From positions 69,501 through 133,500 of the forward strand of contig JAWPHD010005079.1 in NCBI GenBank assembly GCA_037043455.1: DNA of 64,000 nt, given 5' to 3'. Source of the stretch: Cyrtodaria siliqua (Eukaryota; Mollusca; Bivalvia; Adapedonta; Hiatellidae). Shown piece after piece: positions 1 to 11,400 of this stretch (position 1 is the stretch's first letter; every line of letters starts with the position of its first letter). The notes beneath the pieces were generated by a model, which saw nothing but the letters and a program-made list of their open reading frames with translations, did not search any database and had not been told where the DNA came from. The translations under genes and the position numbers were made by a program.

Positions 1-131
1 ACGCCCCGACATTTGATTGAAACACATGTTTAAATATATTAACTTACAGTCAGGTTAGTTTTACATTTGAGTTGCTGGGAGTGAGTCGCTCATCTGGCAG
101 CATGTACTGCACCAATAATGAGGTTTGGCAC

Positions 132-444
132 TTAAAGGGACGCACGGCAATCTTGATATTTTAAAACTCGCGGCGTCCCGTTAGTTTTTCTGCATAACTC
201 GCGTTTGTTCAATCATTATTGTTAATTATAAGAATAATTTAAAGCAATTTGTTTTTGCATATTATTAACTGTTGATTATATTGTACCAATAATATACCTG
301 TGGAAGAATAACGAAGACCTTTTGAAAACTAAAACTGTTATTTAATTATATACAAGCAGTTTTAAAGTTAAAATGATTAATAAATCGAGATGCTAATTTT
401 AAATTTCGATAACAAACTTCCAGATTGCCGTGTGTTCCTTTAAG
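132..444. mobile_element. TIR MITE copy 1 (TTAAAGGGACRCAYGGCAAT ends)
   Basis: The left end 'ttaaagggacgcacggcaat' and the right end 'attgccgtgtgttcctttaa' are inverted repeats around an AT-rich interior with no ORF. A second copy lies at 48438-48755 with matching ends and similar interior. It is a non-autonomous DNA transposon, probably flanked by TTAA; the superfamily is not assigned. Confidence 0.72.
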
Positions 445-659
445 AGCTTTACAAAGCTGGATGTTGTTGAGGCGTTTTTTTTCAAAACATATATTGTGTT
501 TTATCGTATTTTCAGTACTGTTTGACCGAATACAATTAAGTTAATATGTGTTTATGAAGCTTCACGTATCACGGTATGAGCTTAAGTAAGTAGTACGTAT
601 AACTGTTAATCATAAAACACAATTCATTGACAGTCACAGACTTACATGGACACCATTAG

Positions 660-800
660 AGCGCTGTGGTCTAGTGGTAGAGCATTGGACCAAAAGTCGT
701 GGGTTCGATCCCCACCATAACCATAATTATGTCCATGAGCAAGACACTTTATCTGCATTGCTTAGTACTGGTTCTACCCAGGAAGACAATCAAGAAGTAC
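660..800 (+). mobile_element. tRNA-derived SINE, family A
   Basis: It starts 'gcgctgtggtctagtggtag' (A-box region), has 'gtgggttcgatccccacc' (B box) and continues into 'gcaagacactttatctgcat' and 'tgcttagtactggttctacc'. The same head and body recur at 45962-46110 and, inverted, at 8583-8737. The non-tRNA body and repetition show a SINE rather than a tRNA gene. Confidence 0.75.
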
Positions 801-1840
801 CTAAGAAGCGAATCGCTTTCAACAGGTATAGAACAGTAAGTTCAAGTTCATTACGTCTTGCAGTATGAAACATTTCTCTAATGTCGTCTGCTGATCAAGC
901 GCGTCCAAACATTGCGCAAATTTTCCTTATTTGGCATTAATGCACCCGCTATATTTCCACAATTATCCAAAACCTGAATAAGATGCTTACTCATACAGTC
1001 ATACAGTAACATATTAGTAAATATATCAGAGCATGTTTTACTTTGATAACAATGTGAATGAGGCTTTATCTCATTATGTTAGGTTATATTGTGATGACGT
1101 TTTCCAACCGACATGCCTCCGACAGGGAGCAAACTCTTTGAAAGACAAAGATCTGTAGCTCTAAAGCGCAATGCCGTTGTCATTGAATTTAGTCATTGAG
1201 GCTGCTAACAATTTTCATAACTCGAGTTAGGAATCCAACAAAACACACCCAGGCGGCTTTATCCAGATCTTACCTGTGAAAGGATTACTAAAAGTTTTAA
1301 GGAATATACGCCTTTCATTATCTGTTAAACGCTTAACTAATGCTTACGTTAATGCCTGTGATATGATTTATAGCGCAATACACAAACATTGTGATATCTA
1401 TATGTACTCTTAAGCCGCATCTTTCTTACTTTATGTAATGTTATGATTGTTTTATGCAAACTTTCTCGTCTGTGTCGAGCTAAGCTGGTAAACTAGTCAA
1501 ATAGGATTTAGTCCGGATCTGGTAAACGAATGAATGAATGAATAAATTGTGTTTTATAACATGTTAACATGCAAGGTCATATCGGGCTGGAATGGGTAAT
1601 GGCGATGAACAAACATGACAGTAATGGAGATGAGATAATGACTGCAAATGAATACACCAAGTATATTTAAAAACGCAACGTTTTTGATTTTCAATTATTT
1701 TTAGTCCGCTGGATTTTTGTTCAAATCAAGATTGTATTTTATGGCAGTACACAAGTCTCTTTGTTCCAAAGGTTATTATATGGCGATAAACAGTTGCATA
1801 AAATGTGCTCTTTCAGTTAAAACACATTTTGCACGAGGAA

Positions 1841-2150
1841 TTGAATTGAATTGAATGTTGTTTAACGGCTCATCAACACAGTATAGGTTATTTAGAGCCG
1901 CCCCCGGAGAGAGGGAAAGGATATTAGGGAACCGTGCCCTACTCTTATTATCGAATAGATTCCTATGGTTCTTTAACGTGCTCGGAGGATAGACCGATAC
2001 ACGGAACCGCCCGGTTTACGTCCCTATCCGACGGACAAGGCTAAGGGAAAGTGTCTTGTCCAAGAACACACCGACGAAACTCAGTGGCACCACGGAGGAT
2101 TGAACCCGGGGACTCCGGTTACAAATCCGCCACGCTACCGAGGACATCAA
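1841..2150 (-). mobile_element. tRNA-derived SINE, family B (about 310 bp), minus orientation
   Basis: The minus strand reads a tRNA-like head (ggcggatttgtaaccgg, then 'gggttcaatcctccg'), the body 'cactgagtttcgtcgg', 'aaagaaccataggaatct' and an 'attcaattcaa' tail. The same element recurs at 30003-30331 and 35465-35772, with partial copies at 44089-44170, 51165-51222 and 52496-52760. Confidence 0.78.
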
Positions 2151-2196
2151 TTCCACCTGCAGAAATTAAAAAAATAACAAGTGTTGCTTTTTCAAA

Positions 2197-2763
2197 TGTA
2201 CTGAGTATATTATGTACTGAGTATATTATGTACTGGGTATATTATGTACTGAGTATATTATGTACTGAGTATATATTATGTACTTCAGTATATTATTTAC
2301 TGAGTATAGTATGCATTGAGTATATTATGTACTTCAGTATATTATGTACTGAGTATATTATGTACTGGGCATATTATGTACTGAGTATATTATGTACTGG
2401 GCATATTATGTACTGAGTATATTATGTACTGAGTATATTATGTACTTCAGTATATTATGTACTGAGTATATTATGTACTGGGCATATTATGTACTGAGTA
2501 TATTATGTACTGAGTATATTATGTACTGGGCATATTATGTACTGAGTATATTATGTACTGAGTATATTATGTACTTCAGTATATTATGTACTGAGTATAT
2601 TATGTACTGGGCATATTATGTACTGAGTATATTATGTACTGGTATATTATGTACTGAGTATCTTATGTACTGAGTATATTATACTGAGTATATTATGTAC
2701 TGGGTATATATTATGTACTTCAGTATATTATTTACTGAGTATATTATCTACTGAGTATAGTAC
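2197..2763. repeat. 16-bp minisatellite (unit ctgagtatattatgta)
   Basis: About 35 units of a 16-bp motif with recurrent variants (ctgggcatattatgta, and a 'cttcagtatattatgta' type) form a higher-order pattern. The open frames it creates are an artefact of the repeat. Confidence 0.93.
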
Positions 2764-3030
2764 GTTTAGAATCGCTATTCAACTCAAAAACATGATATTC
2801 AGTTTCACCGACGAAATAGTGGCACCCATAATTGTTTTGTGATATGTCAAAGCAACGAACGTTGGAATATTTTCAATATGAGTTTATCTCTCTAGAATTA
2901 TAATTAGCACCGAATAACAACATTATGGTCCGCTCAGTGATTAATTAACACATAACAACGTAACACATAACAACATTATAGTTCGCCCTGTGAGTCATCT
3001 TTAAATTGAAAAGCTAAGATCGTCAGATTA

Positions 3031-3873
3031 AAGATAGATAGATAGTTTATTCAAACATAAGGCATTACGCCCAACAGTTCACATGCAAATAGTACATTCA
3101 TATAAACATGTATATAAAATACACACAATTGACAACTTATATAACTTGTATACTTTAATAGGTTAGTTTCAAGATCATCTGTATATTTTACTAGTTAAAA
3201 AGCATTTAACAACTATTAAGTATGTAAGTGTTTAATTTATATTTTAAATTAATAGTCCGAAGTATTGATCAGTACACATTTATATCTGTGGACAAAAATG
3301 TAGAAAAGTTATATTTATTTATAAAACCTGTCGTCTCTTCTTTTAAAACTCTTACTAATGAAAACTGACAGTTTCTTTAATAAACTTTGTTTTTTGTTGT
3401 CATAAGTTCAATAAATGTTGGTATGTTTGGCCGTTTCCAAAAATAGTTGTAAACATATTCTTTTCTAATATCATGATATAGTGAACACTCCAATACAAAG
3501 TGAAATTCGTCTTCTAGTATATTACAAAGCTGACATTTTCTTTCGGATCTTGGCGTTTTATTTGGTCTATGCCATCGACCAGTTTCTATTTCTAACCTGT
3601 GACTAGAGACTCTATTTTTGTAAAAAAAGCTCTAAATTTCTTTATATTTAGTACATCTAGATAATACTTAAACCTGAAATCTGATATTATTCTGTATGTA
3701 CTAGCTCTAGTGAAAGCCGATAATTCAGCTTTCCAATTTTGTATAAACATATCTTTAATTCGTTGTTTAAATATATTAATGAAATACGTTATATTTTGAA
3801 TTGAAAAGCTATGTTCGTCAGATTGTATACTGTATACAATATGTTTACGACCCACGCCTCCAACTTGGAACAT
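3031..3873 (-). pseudogene. Decayed LINE 3' end (non-LTR retrotransposon)
   Basis: Minus-strand translation gives a C-terminal segment of a LINE ORF2: QRIKDMFIQNWKAELSAF, then, after a frameshift near 3600, LEIETGRWHRPNKTPRSERK and CQLCNILEDEFHFVLEC (a C-x2-C..H-x4-C zinc-knuckle-like motif). The element ends in a GATA-rich tail near 3033. It is broken by a frameshift and truncated at 5', so it is not functional. Confidence 0.7.
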
Positions 3874-3879
3874 AATTAT

Positions 3880-4760
3880 ACAACAGACTTTTCTTTTTTT
3901 TTTTGTCTTGCCTTTTCGAAGTATATTTTTAAAATGTTAAGTTTCTTTGTCAGCTCTGCTTTTTGTGAAGGAACAGCATGTAGTACATCAATCAAACTTG
4001 GATTAAAGTTGTATATTAGGTATATCAGTTCAAATATACGGAGCCGTTGCATGAATGATTGACTTTACATTCAGGTTTTGCGTTTAAGTATGTTCCTCGA
4101 GAACTACATGCATTTGGATTATAGTTGTGGATTGGGTAGTGCAGCTTAATTACTTGACGTGGCAACCTGGATGACATTGGCACTTACTCTTACGGGTCAT
4201 TAACTTTGTCATTTTCTTTCTTTGCGTTTAGTCTGATTCTCAAACAAATACGTGCATTAGATCCACCAAAGTTGGATCTAATTTGTATATTAGGTAACAT
4301 TTTACTAAATCTAGGATTATCTGCTACTGATATACACTAAATAAACTTGGATCATGTTGGGTGGTACAGCGCAATCAAACAGAGCAGTGCTATATGTGGC
4401 GTTGATCTCGACTATTACAGGTAATTAACTTTCTCACTAATGTTTTTGTTTTACGTTTAGCTCCGTTTCTCAAGAACTAGATCAACCAAACCTAATTCTA
4501 TTAGGTAGTACAGTTCAGTTACACAGAGTAGTAGCACAAACCACATTTTTTTCTGGACAGTCTTTGATGGAAATTCTCTTCTTGTGAACGGCATGCTCTA
4601 AATCAACCAAACGTGTACCAAAGTTTTATATTGGGTAATATAACTCATTTAACCAGTGACCGAACGGATCATGAACTTATGTTTAGTTTTACACTTAGCT
4701 GTCTCTCTTGAACTATTCTCGGTAAAAAAAGTTTTGGACCAGGGTATATAAAGTCATATA
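3880..4760. repeat. Divergent tandem repeat, about 150-200 bp units
   Basis: Variants of 'atcaaacttggattaaagtt' followed by 'gtatattaggta' and of 'cgtttagctccgtttctcaa' recur four or five times. I see no exon here. The flanks 2765-3030 and 4760-5300 hold no recognised gene or element. Confidence 0.55.
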
Positions 4761-5309
4761 AAAATAAAACCAGTGGACAGAATTTAAATATCTTTTTTTA
4801 GTAACCAAGGTATACCCTACCCGGTTAATTTGGTACCAGAAACATTAAATCCCAAACAAGATTTGATTTTAAAAAATATCGCGAACACACAAAGGGTCTG
4901 TAAAAAGTGTTTCGAAGTCCATAAAATGTAACAGTTACGGACACATTCGAGTAACCAATAAAAATATTATTATTTTTCACAAACTTTCATTGTAAACGAT
5001 AATTATTGTTGATTGTTGATCTATTGTGAATTATCAACTGAGATAATAAGGGTTATGGTCGAATGTCATGGTTCAGCGATCATTGTACGGGTTCGAACAC
5101 TGCCATGGTCCAAAACTTTTTTTTACAGAGTATACATGAATTAGCTAGTGTAACTTGAGTTGGTTTTAGTACGGATGAGGTAATATTTGTCGTGTTTTAA
5201 AAGCAGTTTAGGCGAGACATTTGAGTCTCCATGTCGTTGTTGTTCGTGTTTTATCTGTTGATACAAATGTATCGCTTTAAAATAGTCCAAATGAACTTTG
5301 TATTTTAAG

Positions 5310-5424
5310 TGACCACAGCTGAACAGGAGAAACAAGTTTCGAACGGTGCTATCATAGGCCTTGCTTTTGTGTTTGGCTTCATAACAATAGTCGTCGTACT
5401 ATCAGTCTTCTGCTACTGCTACAG
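5310..5424 (+). CDS. Locus 1 exon 1 visible: transmembrane exon
   Basis: The acceptor is 'tattttaag' and the donor is 'acag|gtcagt'. The frame gives a hydrophilic stub (TTAEQEKQVSNG) and then a hydrophobic run from AIIGLAFVFG to VLSVF, ending CYCYR. The exon ends in phase 2, and its last two bases plus the first base of the next exon make an Arg codon. No ATG suits a start here, since the one at 5291 meets TAA after five codons, so this is an internal exon. A pentanucleotide microsatellite starts 20 bases into the following intron. Confidence 0.8.
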
Positions 5425-8400
5425 GTCAGTATATTATACTATATCATGCCGTACCGTACCGTACCGTACCGTACCGTACCGTAACCGTACCGTACCGTAT
5501 TACCGTACGTACCGTACCGTGCGGTGTCGTGCCTAGCCGTGCCGCGCAACGCAACGCCACGCCACGCCACACCACACCACACCATACCATACAATAGCAT
5601 AGCATACCAGTACATTACAGTACCGCACCGTACCGTACCCAACCGTACCGTACCGTACCATAACGTACCGTAATGTACCGCAACGTACCGTAACGTAACA
5701 TAACAACATAACATAAAATAAAGTAACGGAATAAATCAAATGTTATGAAACCGAATTATCCAAGAGTTGTATTGTTTTTTTCTTCACAAAACGGTAACTG
5801 TTCTTTGCTCATAAAAGGAGCTGTATTTAGCAATATAGTATAAACACAGTTTTTAACTGATTTTTAAAACGTTTATGTTGCTACATACTTTTCTACGCAC
5901 TGAGATTTATTTTATAATTATAAACAGTTTGTACACAGTACACATCTATATATAGTATACGCGTTCAGGTATTTACATTTTCACGAAGAGCATACATCAA
6001 ATGTGCGACTAATTCAACTTCACATGGATTACAAAATATAGAGTATGTATAGCATTTTGTATGAAATCAATAAAGTATAATTAAAAGTTGTTTTACAAAA
6101 CCGGTTCAACATTTAAATATGAAAATTCGTAGATGAAGATATTATGAAAACCACTGGGGCGTTAGTATTAAGTGCATATGCAAATAACAAAACATGTATG
6201 CGCACTTTAAATGTGGTTTTGCATATATTACATATCGTCTATAAAGATGTTATCAAACATATATGTACACACTTGCTTGTTCGTTCTTTGGTCATGATTG
6301 TTTCTACGTCTTATTACAGAAAACACCACATAAAAGACAGAAATAAACGAAAACAGAAACTTGCGGAAATCGGCAAAATCATCACAGAGCATTATACAGA
6401 AAGTAACCATAGCAACCACAAATCTCCAGACATGGTTTTGAATCATGTTCACGCACACACTAGCAATGGCGGGACAACCCCAGACAAATTTCAAAGATAT
6501 GGAGGTAACCATTTATGAATATCATTGCGTGTAAGTAACTATTACACGTAAGTAGTTATACATATAGAGAATAATCGACAGTCTCAGTGGGATACAAAAA
6601 ATATATCACGAGAACACGTTGCCGGTAATTCGAATTACAACGTGTTCTTCGAACTCGTTTTTTAACCGAATTACAACGTGTTCTAGTGACATATTTTGTG
6701 TATCACACCGATACTGTAGATTATTCTATTTATTATATACCTAACAGTGATTTTTTAAGGATATTTAACTGAAAATACGCTCCCCTCAACCTCGCGACTC
6801 CCACGCAAGATACCCTCGCGTATGAATACATTTGGCAGATTTTGAAATGAGCGTTAACATTTGATGGTTGAAAGCAATAGCAATCTACAGTACCATTAAA
6901 TACAAAAATGATAAAAAAGAAAAAAGAAAGGTAGTTCTGGCAAAATGATATCGTCACACCAATGACGATATAGAAAAATGATATTCTCATATCACGTCAA
7001 TAGCTGCTGGCGGTGTCAACGCACAACATTTCTCTGATATGCAAGAAAAAGAATCTATCATGGGTATTCGGTGAAGATAGGGAATTCCAACCCTCGGTAT
7101 AAGTGTTTTAATCGGAACCTCGGCAGAGCCTCGGTTCCCATAAAAACACGTATACCTCAGGTTAGAATTCCCTATCTTCACCGGATACCCATGAAATATT
7201 GTTATAATCCGGTATGCAAGAAATACTTTCGATCTAATAAATAGGTGACCTGGTATATGTTGCTTTGATTAAGCAAAATGGCGGAATAAAGTGGTTTTAG
7301 TTCAACGTAATGTCAATATGGCGGCGTCCATATCAAGCGTAACATTCTGGAAAACCATGCTGAAACTGTGGATCACCTTCATGATAAGTAGTATATATAT
7401 TTGCTAAAGCTTTTTGCGGTCATATTTATTAGGATTTACACGTCAACGCAGAATAGCTCAGTAAAGCTTCGCCTTCCTTTTTTTGTTTTCTAATCATCGC
7501 TTAATGAATGAACTCGATAGAAAACAACACTGACACAGTTTTCTCTATTTTTTCTCTCAGAGTGGAAACAAACACACCCCTCCCAGATGGTGTACGTAGG
7601 TAAGCAGGAACCAATACAACTTGCAAATCAGTCCTACGTCATACGGAAAAACACGCGGTCCGTTTCACCGTCTCGATTCCATCAAAAGTCACGTGAACGT
7701 GGACGATCTAAACAACGACAGGTTGTGTACACGATGCCAAGATCCACCACCATAGGGCAAACACTTAAAGTGACCAATGTACAGGTATTTATGATTATAT
7801 AATAATTATATATATTAGTTTTGGTCATGAGCATATAATGACATAACTGAAACTGCATAGACGAATCAAAAACGATTTGTTGGTTTTCTTTCATTGTGTG
7901 GGTCCTAATCCATAAATCATACTTGCTTTGCGAGTAACAGTTTTGGTATAATGTTATTTTGTTTCATATTTGATGTAGCAAAGGTCCCGTTCGGCTCCAC
8001 CTCCTCAGCGAATAGCTACCGCAATAAGAAGACCACATCAAGAGAGGCATGCAGAGACTCAATACCTAGCTGTCAAGCAACCATTTGGCAAAAAGTACCT
8101 GCTTCCTCCCACTCCGATCTATGCATCAGCATATGTGGAGCAGCCAGTCCGACAGGTGATCACAACTCACAGAATACAACCTCAACAACACATTGCGCAA
8201 CCACAAGCGCAGAAGCATGTTCAGCACAATACCGTCTACCACGTAAAGTATGATGCGCCATCAAACCTAGTTGTTCACAGGGGGCAGCACGATTATAGAG
8301 GGGAAAACGTCATTGTTAATAGACCGCACCACTATGAAGGTCAAAACCACATGGTATACCGACAGAACAACTATGAGGGAAACAATAGCAGTGTGAACTA

Positions 8401-11400
8401 CGAAGGTATATTGTACCACAATTCTATACATCTTTCTGAAAAACACCACGTGAGTGTAACAACTGACAATGCACGATCATGTAACAACAGACAATGCACG
8501 ATCAGTGTTGTACTGTAAAATTTAAACATATTTCTTTTACATCGATTGTGAAACAAGTTTTTGCAACTTAGATTAATCACTCTCGATGGCTTCCTGGGTA
8601 GAAACAGTACTAAGCAATGAGGATTAATTATCTTCCTCAAGAATAATAACATGGTCGCGGCGAGGATCGAACCCGTGACCTCTCGATCTAGCGTAACTCT
8701 ACATAACCGAGCAAGAGTTATATATGATTGACGTTGACCATGATCTTTTGTAAATATGTTATTTGTAAACATGTATACTCATAGGCCTATGGCCTAATGA
8801 ATAACATAATGTATCATACCGAATGTAAATGAACACTGAAACAACACATTGACACAAACTATGATAAAATAACAGCAACAATAATGACATGAGAAGATGA
8901 ATTAATCACTGTATAACACTTCAATAAGGCCTTAACTCATTACAGAGTCACTTTATCTGAATCCAACCAATCCGTTACCCTGTAATATCTAATTAATGTA
9001 AATATCATCGTGTAGTTTTATATACGTTCGTCTCTATCAAGTATGTAGTGAATAGAATATCATTATATCGAAGGTAAATGATTTGAAAACTCGCACATGC
9101 TTTGCATCAAAAAGCACACATTATTCTGGTTGAGAGCGTTGTGTGTATGTATTGCCTTTTCCACTTCAAGGTGTTTGTTCACATCATAGTTTGAGCTTCT
9201 TTAGATAAAGATAATTTATCTTTTGCATTAAACGGCGACAAAAACATGAACACAAAATGACTGTAACGTCGGTCTATTAAAAACTATATGTTTTCTTTTT
9301 ACACATTAACACAATACATAAATATTAAACACCTCTTTCTAGCAATATATACTTTACTTTCCATTTACATTTACAGATCAGTCTCACAGACGGTTCCAAC
9401 AATCCACATCAAAAGTTACCCATGTAGACTCATTCCCCACAAAACTGGCCAACTATTCTCCTAAAATTATCAGCGAACAAAGCTACCAGTCGGATGGCAG
9501 ATCTCGCGGCTGGACCGATAACGTGAATGGTACGTATTTGTTTTTCATAGTTTAAGGGTATTTGTCTATGGAATCCTCTTTTCAGTATCTATTGACTTTT
9601 ACACTGACATTCGTTTAGTACTGTGGCGGCCGTAAAATGTCACACTGACTACGAATCCACGTGTTATTACTTGTTGTACCAGCCCATTGCGCGTGGCCTA
9701 AGAGTAGAATAACACATGAGCCACTGCTAGGAGCTGCTTACCAGGAGTTGGGCCGTGAACAACCTCTCATGAACAGACCCAATAACACCTAGTCTGCTAT
9801 TATTTTTTCTTCTCTTTTTGGTGTTCAACTACCTGTAAGAATAAAATAGGGTACTACAACAGTGATATGTAATTCTATTTACACACAAAAACAAAAAACA
9901 AATGAGGGAAACAAGATGTAGGAAATGGTACCAGATACTTCAGAATTACGTTTTGTTATGTAATTAAATTATAGTGCAACAGTTGGAATTAACTGAACAA
10001 TTACCACTTATATTTGAAAAATATATTTTGATTTATCGACTTCTTAGAATGATTAGATAACCATTATTGTTGATTCTCATTTTAGGCTCAGAGCAAACAA
10101 CAGCAGTATGGTAAGCACATACGCTCATGTTTTATATCTGTATAGATGTTATTACATACAGAGGGAGAGGGAGAAATTATTTCACCGAAAAAAACAAAAC
10201 AAAAAAACAACAAAAAAAGACTCAAAAAAACACACACGCTATATGTTCAACGGATCGTTTGAGTATCAGATTCAAAACAATCACCCTTTTAATGCGACAT
10301 TAATTGTTTCAACTTTTGTTTTGACTTGGAATAATTAATTTATACTGCATTGGCCCCGCGTGGTTACCGGGTGTAGAATAAGAACACTGCAAATCCAGAT
10401 AGAGGCAAAGAGGTAGGACCGCACCCCTTCCCCCGCGCCCCACTTCATCATGACCCTGCGTGTGAAAACGTGGGAACGTGAATCCATTGTAAATTTGAGT
10501 TTCTTAATATAGAATTTGCAGCAACTCTGCAGATCTTAAGGTTAGAACGTCTAGGCCCATTCTTCATATTCAGTTATCTCATATAATCTTCCTTGTGTTG
10601 GTATACCACAAAACCCAATGCAGTCTTTACTCAGTTACAAAAGAAAGTGGACACTGAGTTTTGTTTAGATTTAATTGTATAAACTTTTTTTAGAATTAAA
10701 TTGACAAATTCCAAAATGAATATTCCATTGCCAATATCATGTTGTCATTAATTTTGTTTTTCAATAGGTCGAATCAATAACATAAGTGGACTGTCGCTTG
10801 ATAAAGAGGATAGCGTGTAAAGTAAAATTGTCAAAGTGTACACTTTCTTTTGCAACTGAGCATATAGAGTATAATTGTAGCATGGTCACTAAAAATTATC
10901 TTTGCATTGTAGCATGGTCACAGACAATTCTCCTTGTTCAGACACAGGTGTAAATCGTTTACTTGAAAATAAGACCTGTCAGAATAATGTGAGAATAACA
11001 GTGAGAATAACAGTTAGAATAACTGAAATCGAGCTGAAATGGACATGCTACAAAACAAATAGAGTATGGTTTCATCTCGTTGGTTAATTCAAACACCTCG
11101 ATGGGCTACGCCCATCTCGATGTTTAAATGAACCAACTCAATAAAACCATACTCTATCTATTACATAGCACAGGTTGTAAATCTCGTTGGTTAATTCAAA
11201 CACCTCGATGGGCTACGCCCATCTCGATGTTTAAATGAACCAACTCAATAAAACCATACTCTATCTATTACATAGCACAGGTGTAAATCGTTTAATTGAA
11301 AATAACACCTGTCAGAATAACAGTTAGAATAACAGTTAGAATAACAAGTTAGAGTATGGTTGGGAGCTGAAATGGACATGCTACAAAACAAATAGAGTAT

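Noticed and set aside
661..730. Functional tRNA gene
   Set aside because: A and B boxes are present but part of the anticodon arm is missing, and the same non-tRNA body follows in other copies, so it is a SINE head.
2051..2673. Frames reading EYIMYWAYYVLS units
   Set aside because: 16-bp minisatellite artefact running out of an inverted SINE.
5439..5739. Minus-strand frames of RYGTVRYGTV units
   Set aside because: Pentanucleotide microsatellite in an intron.
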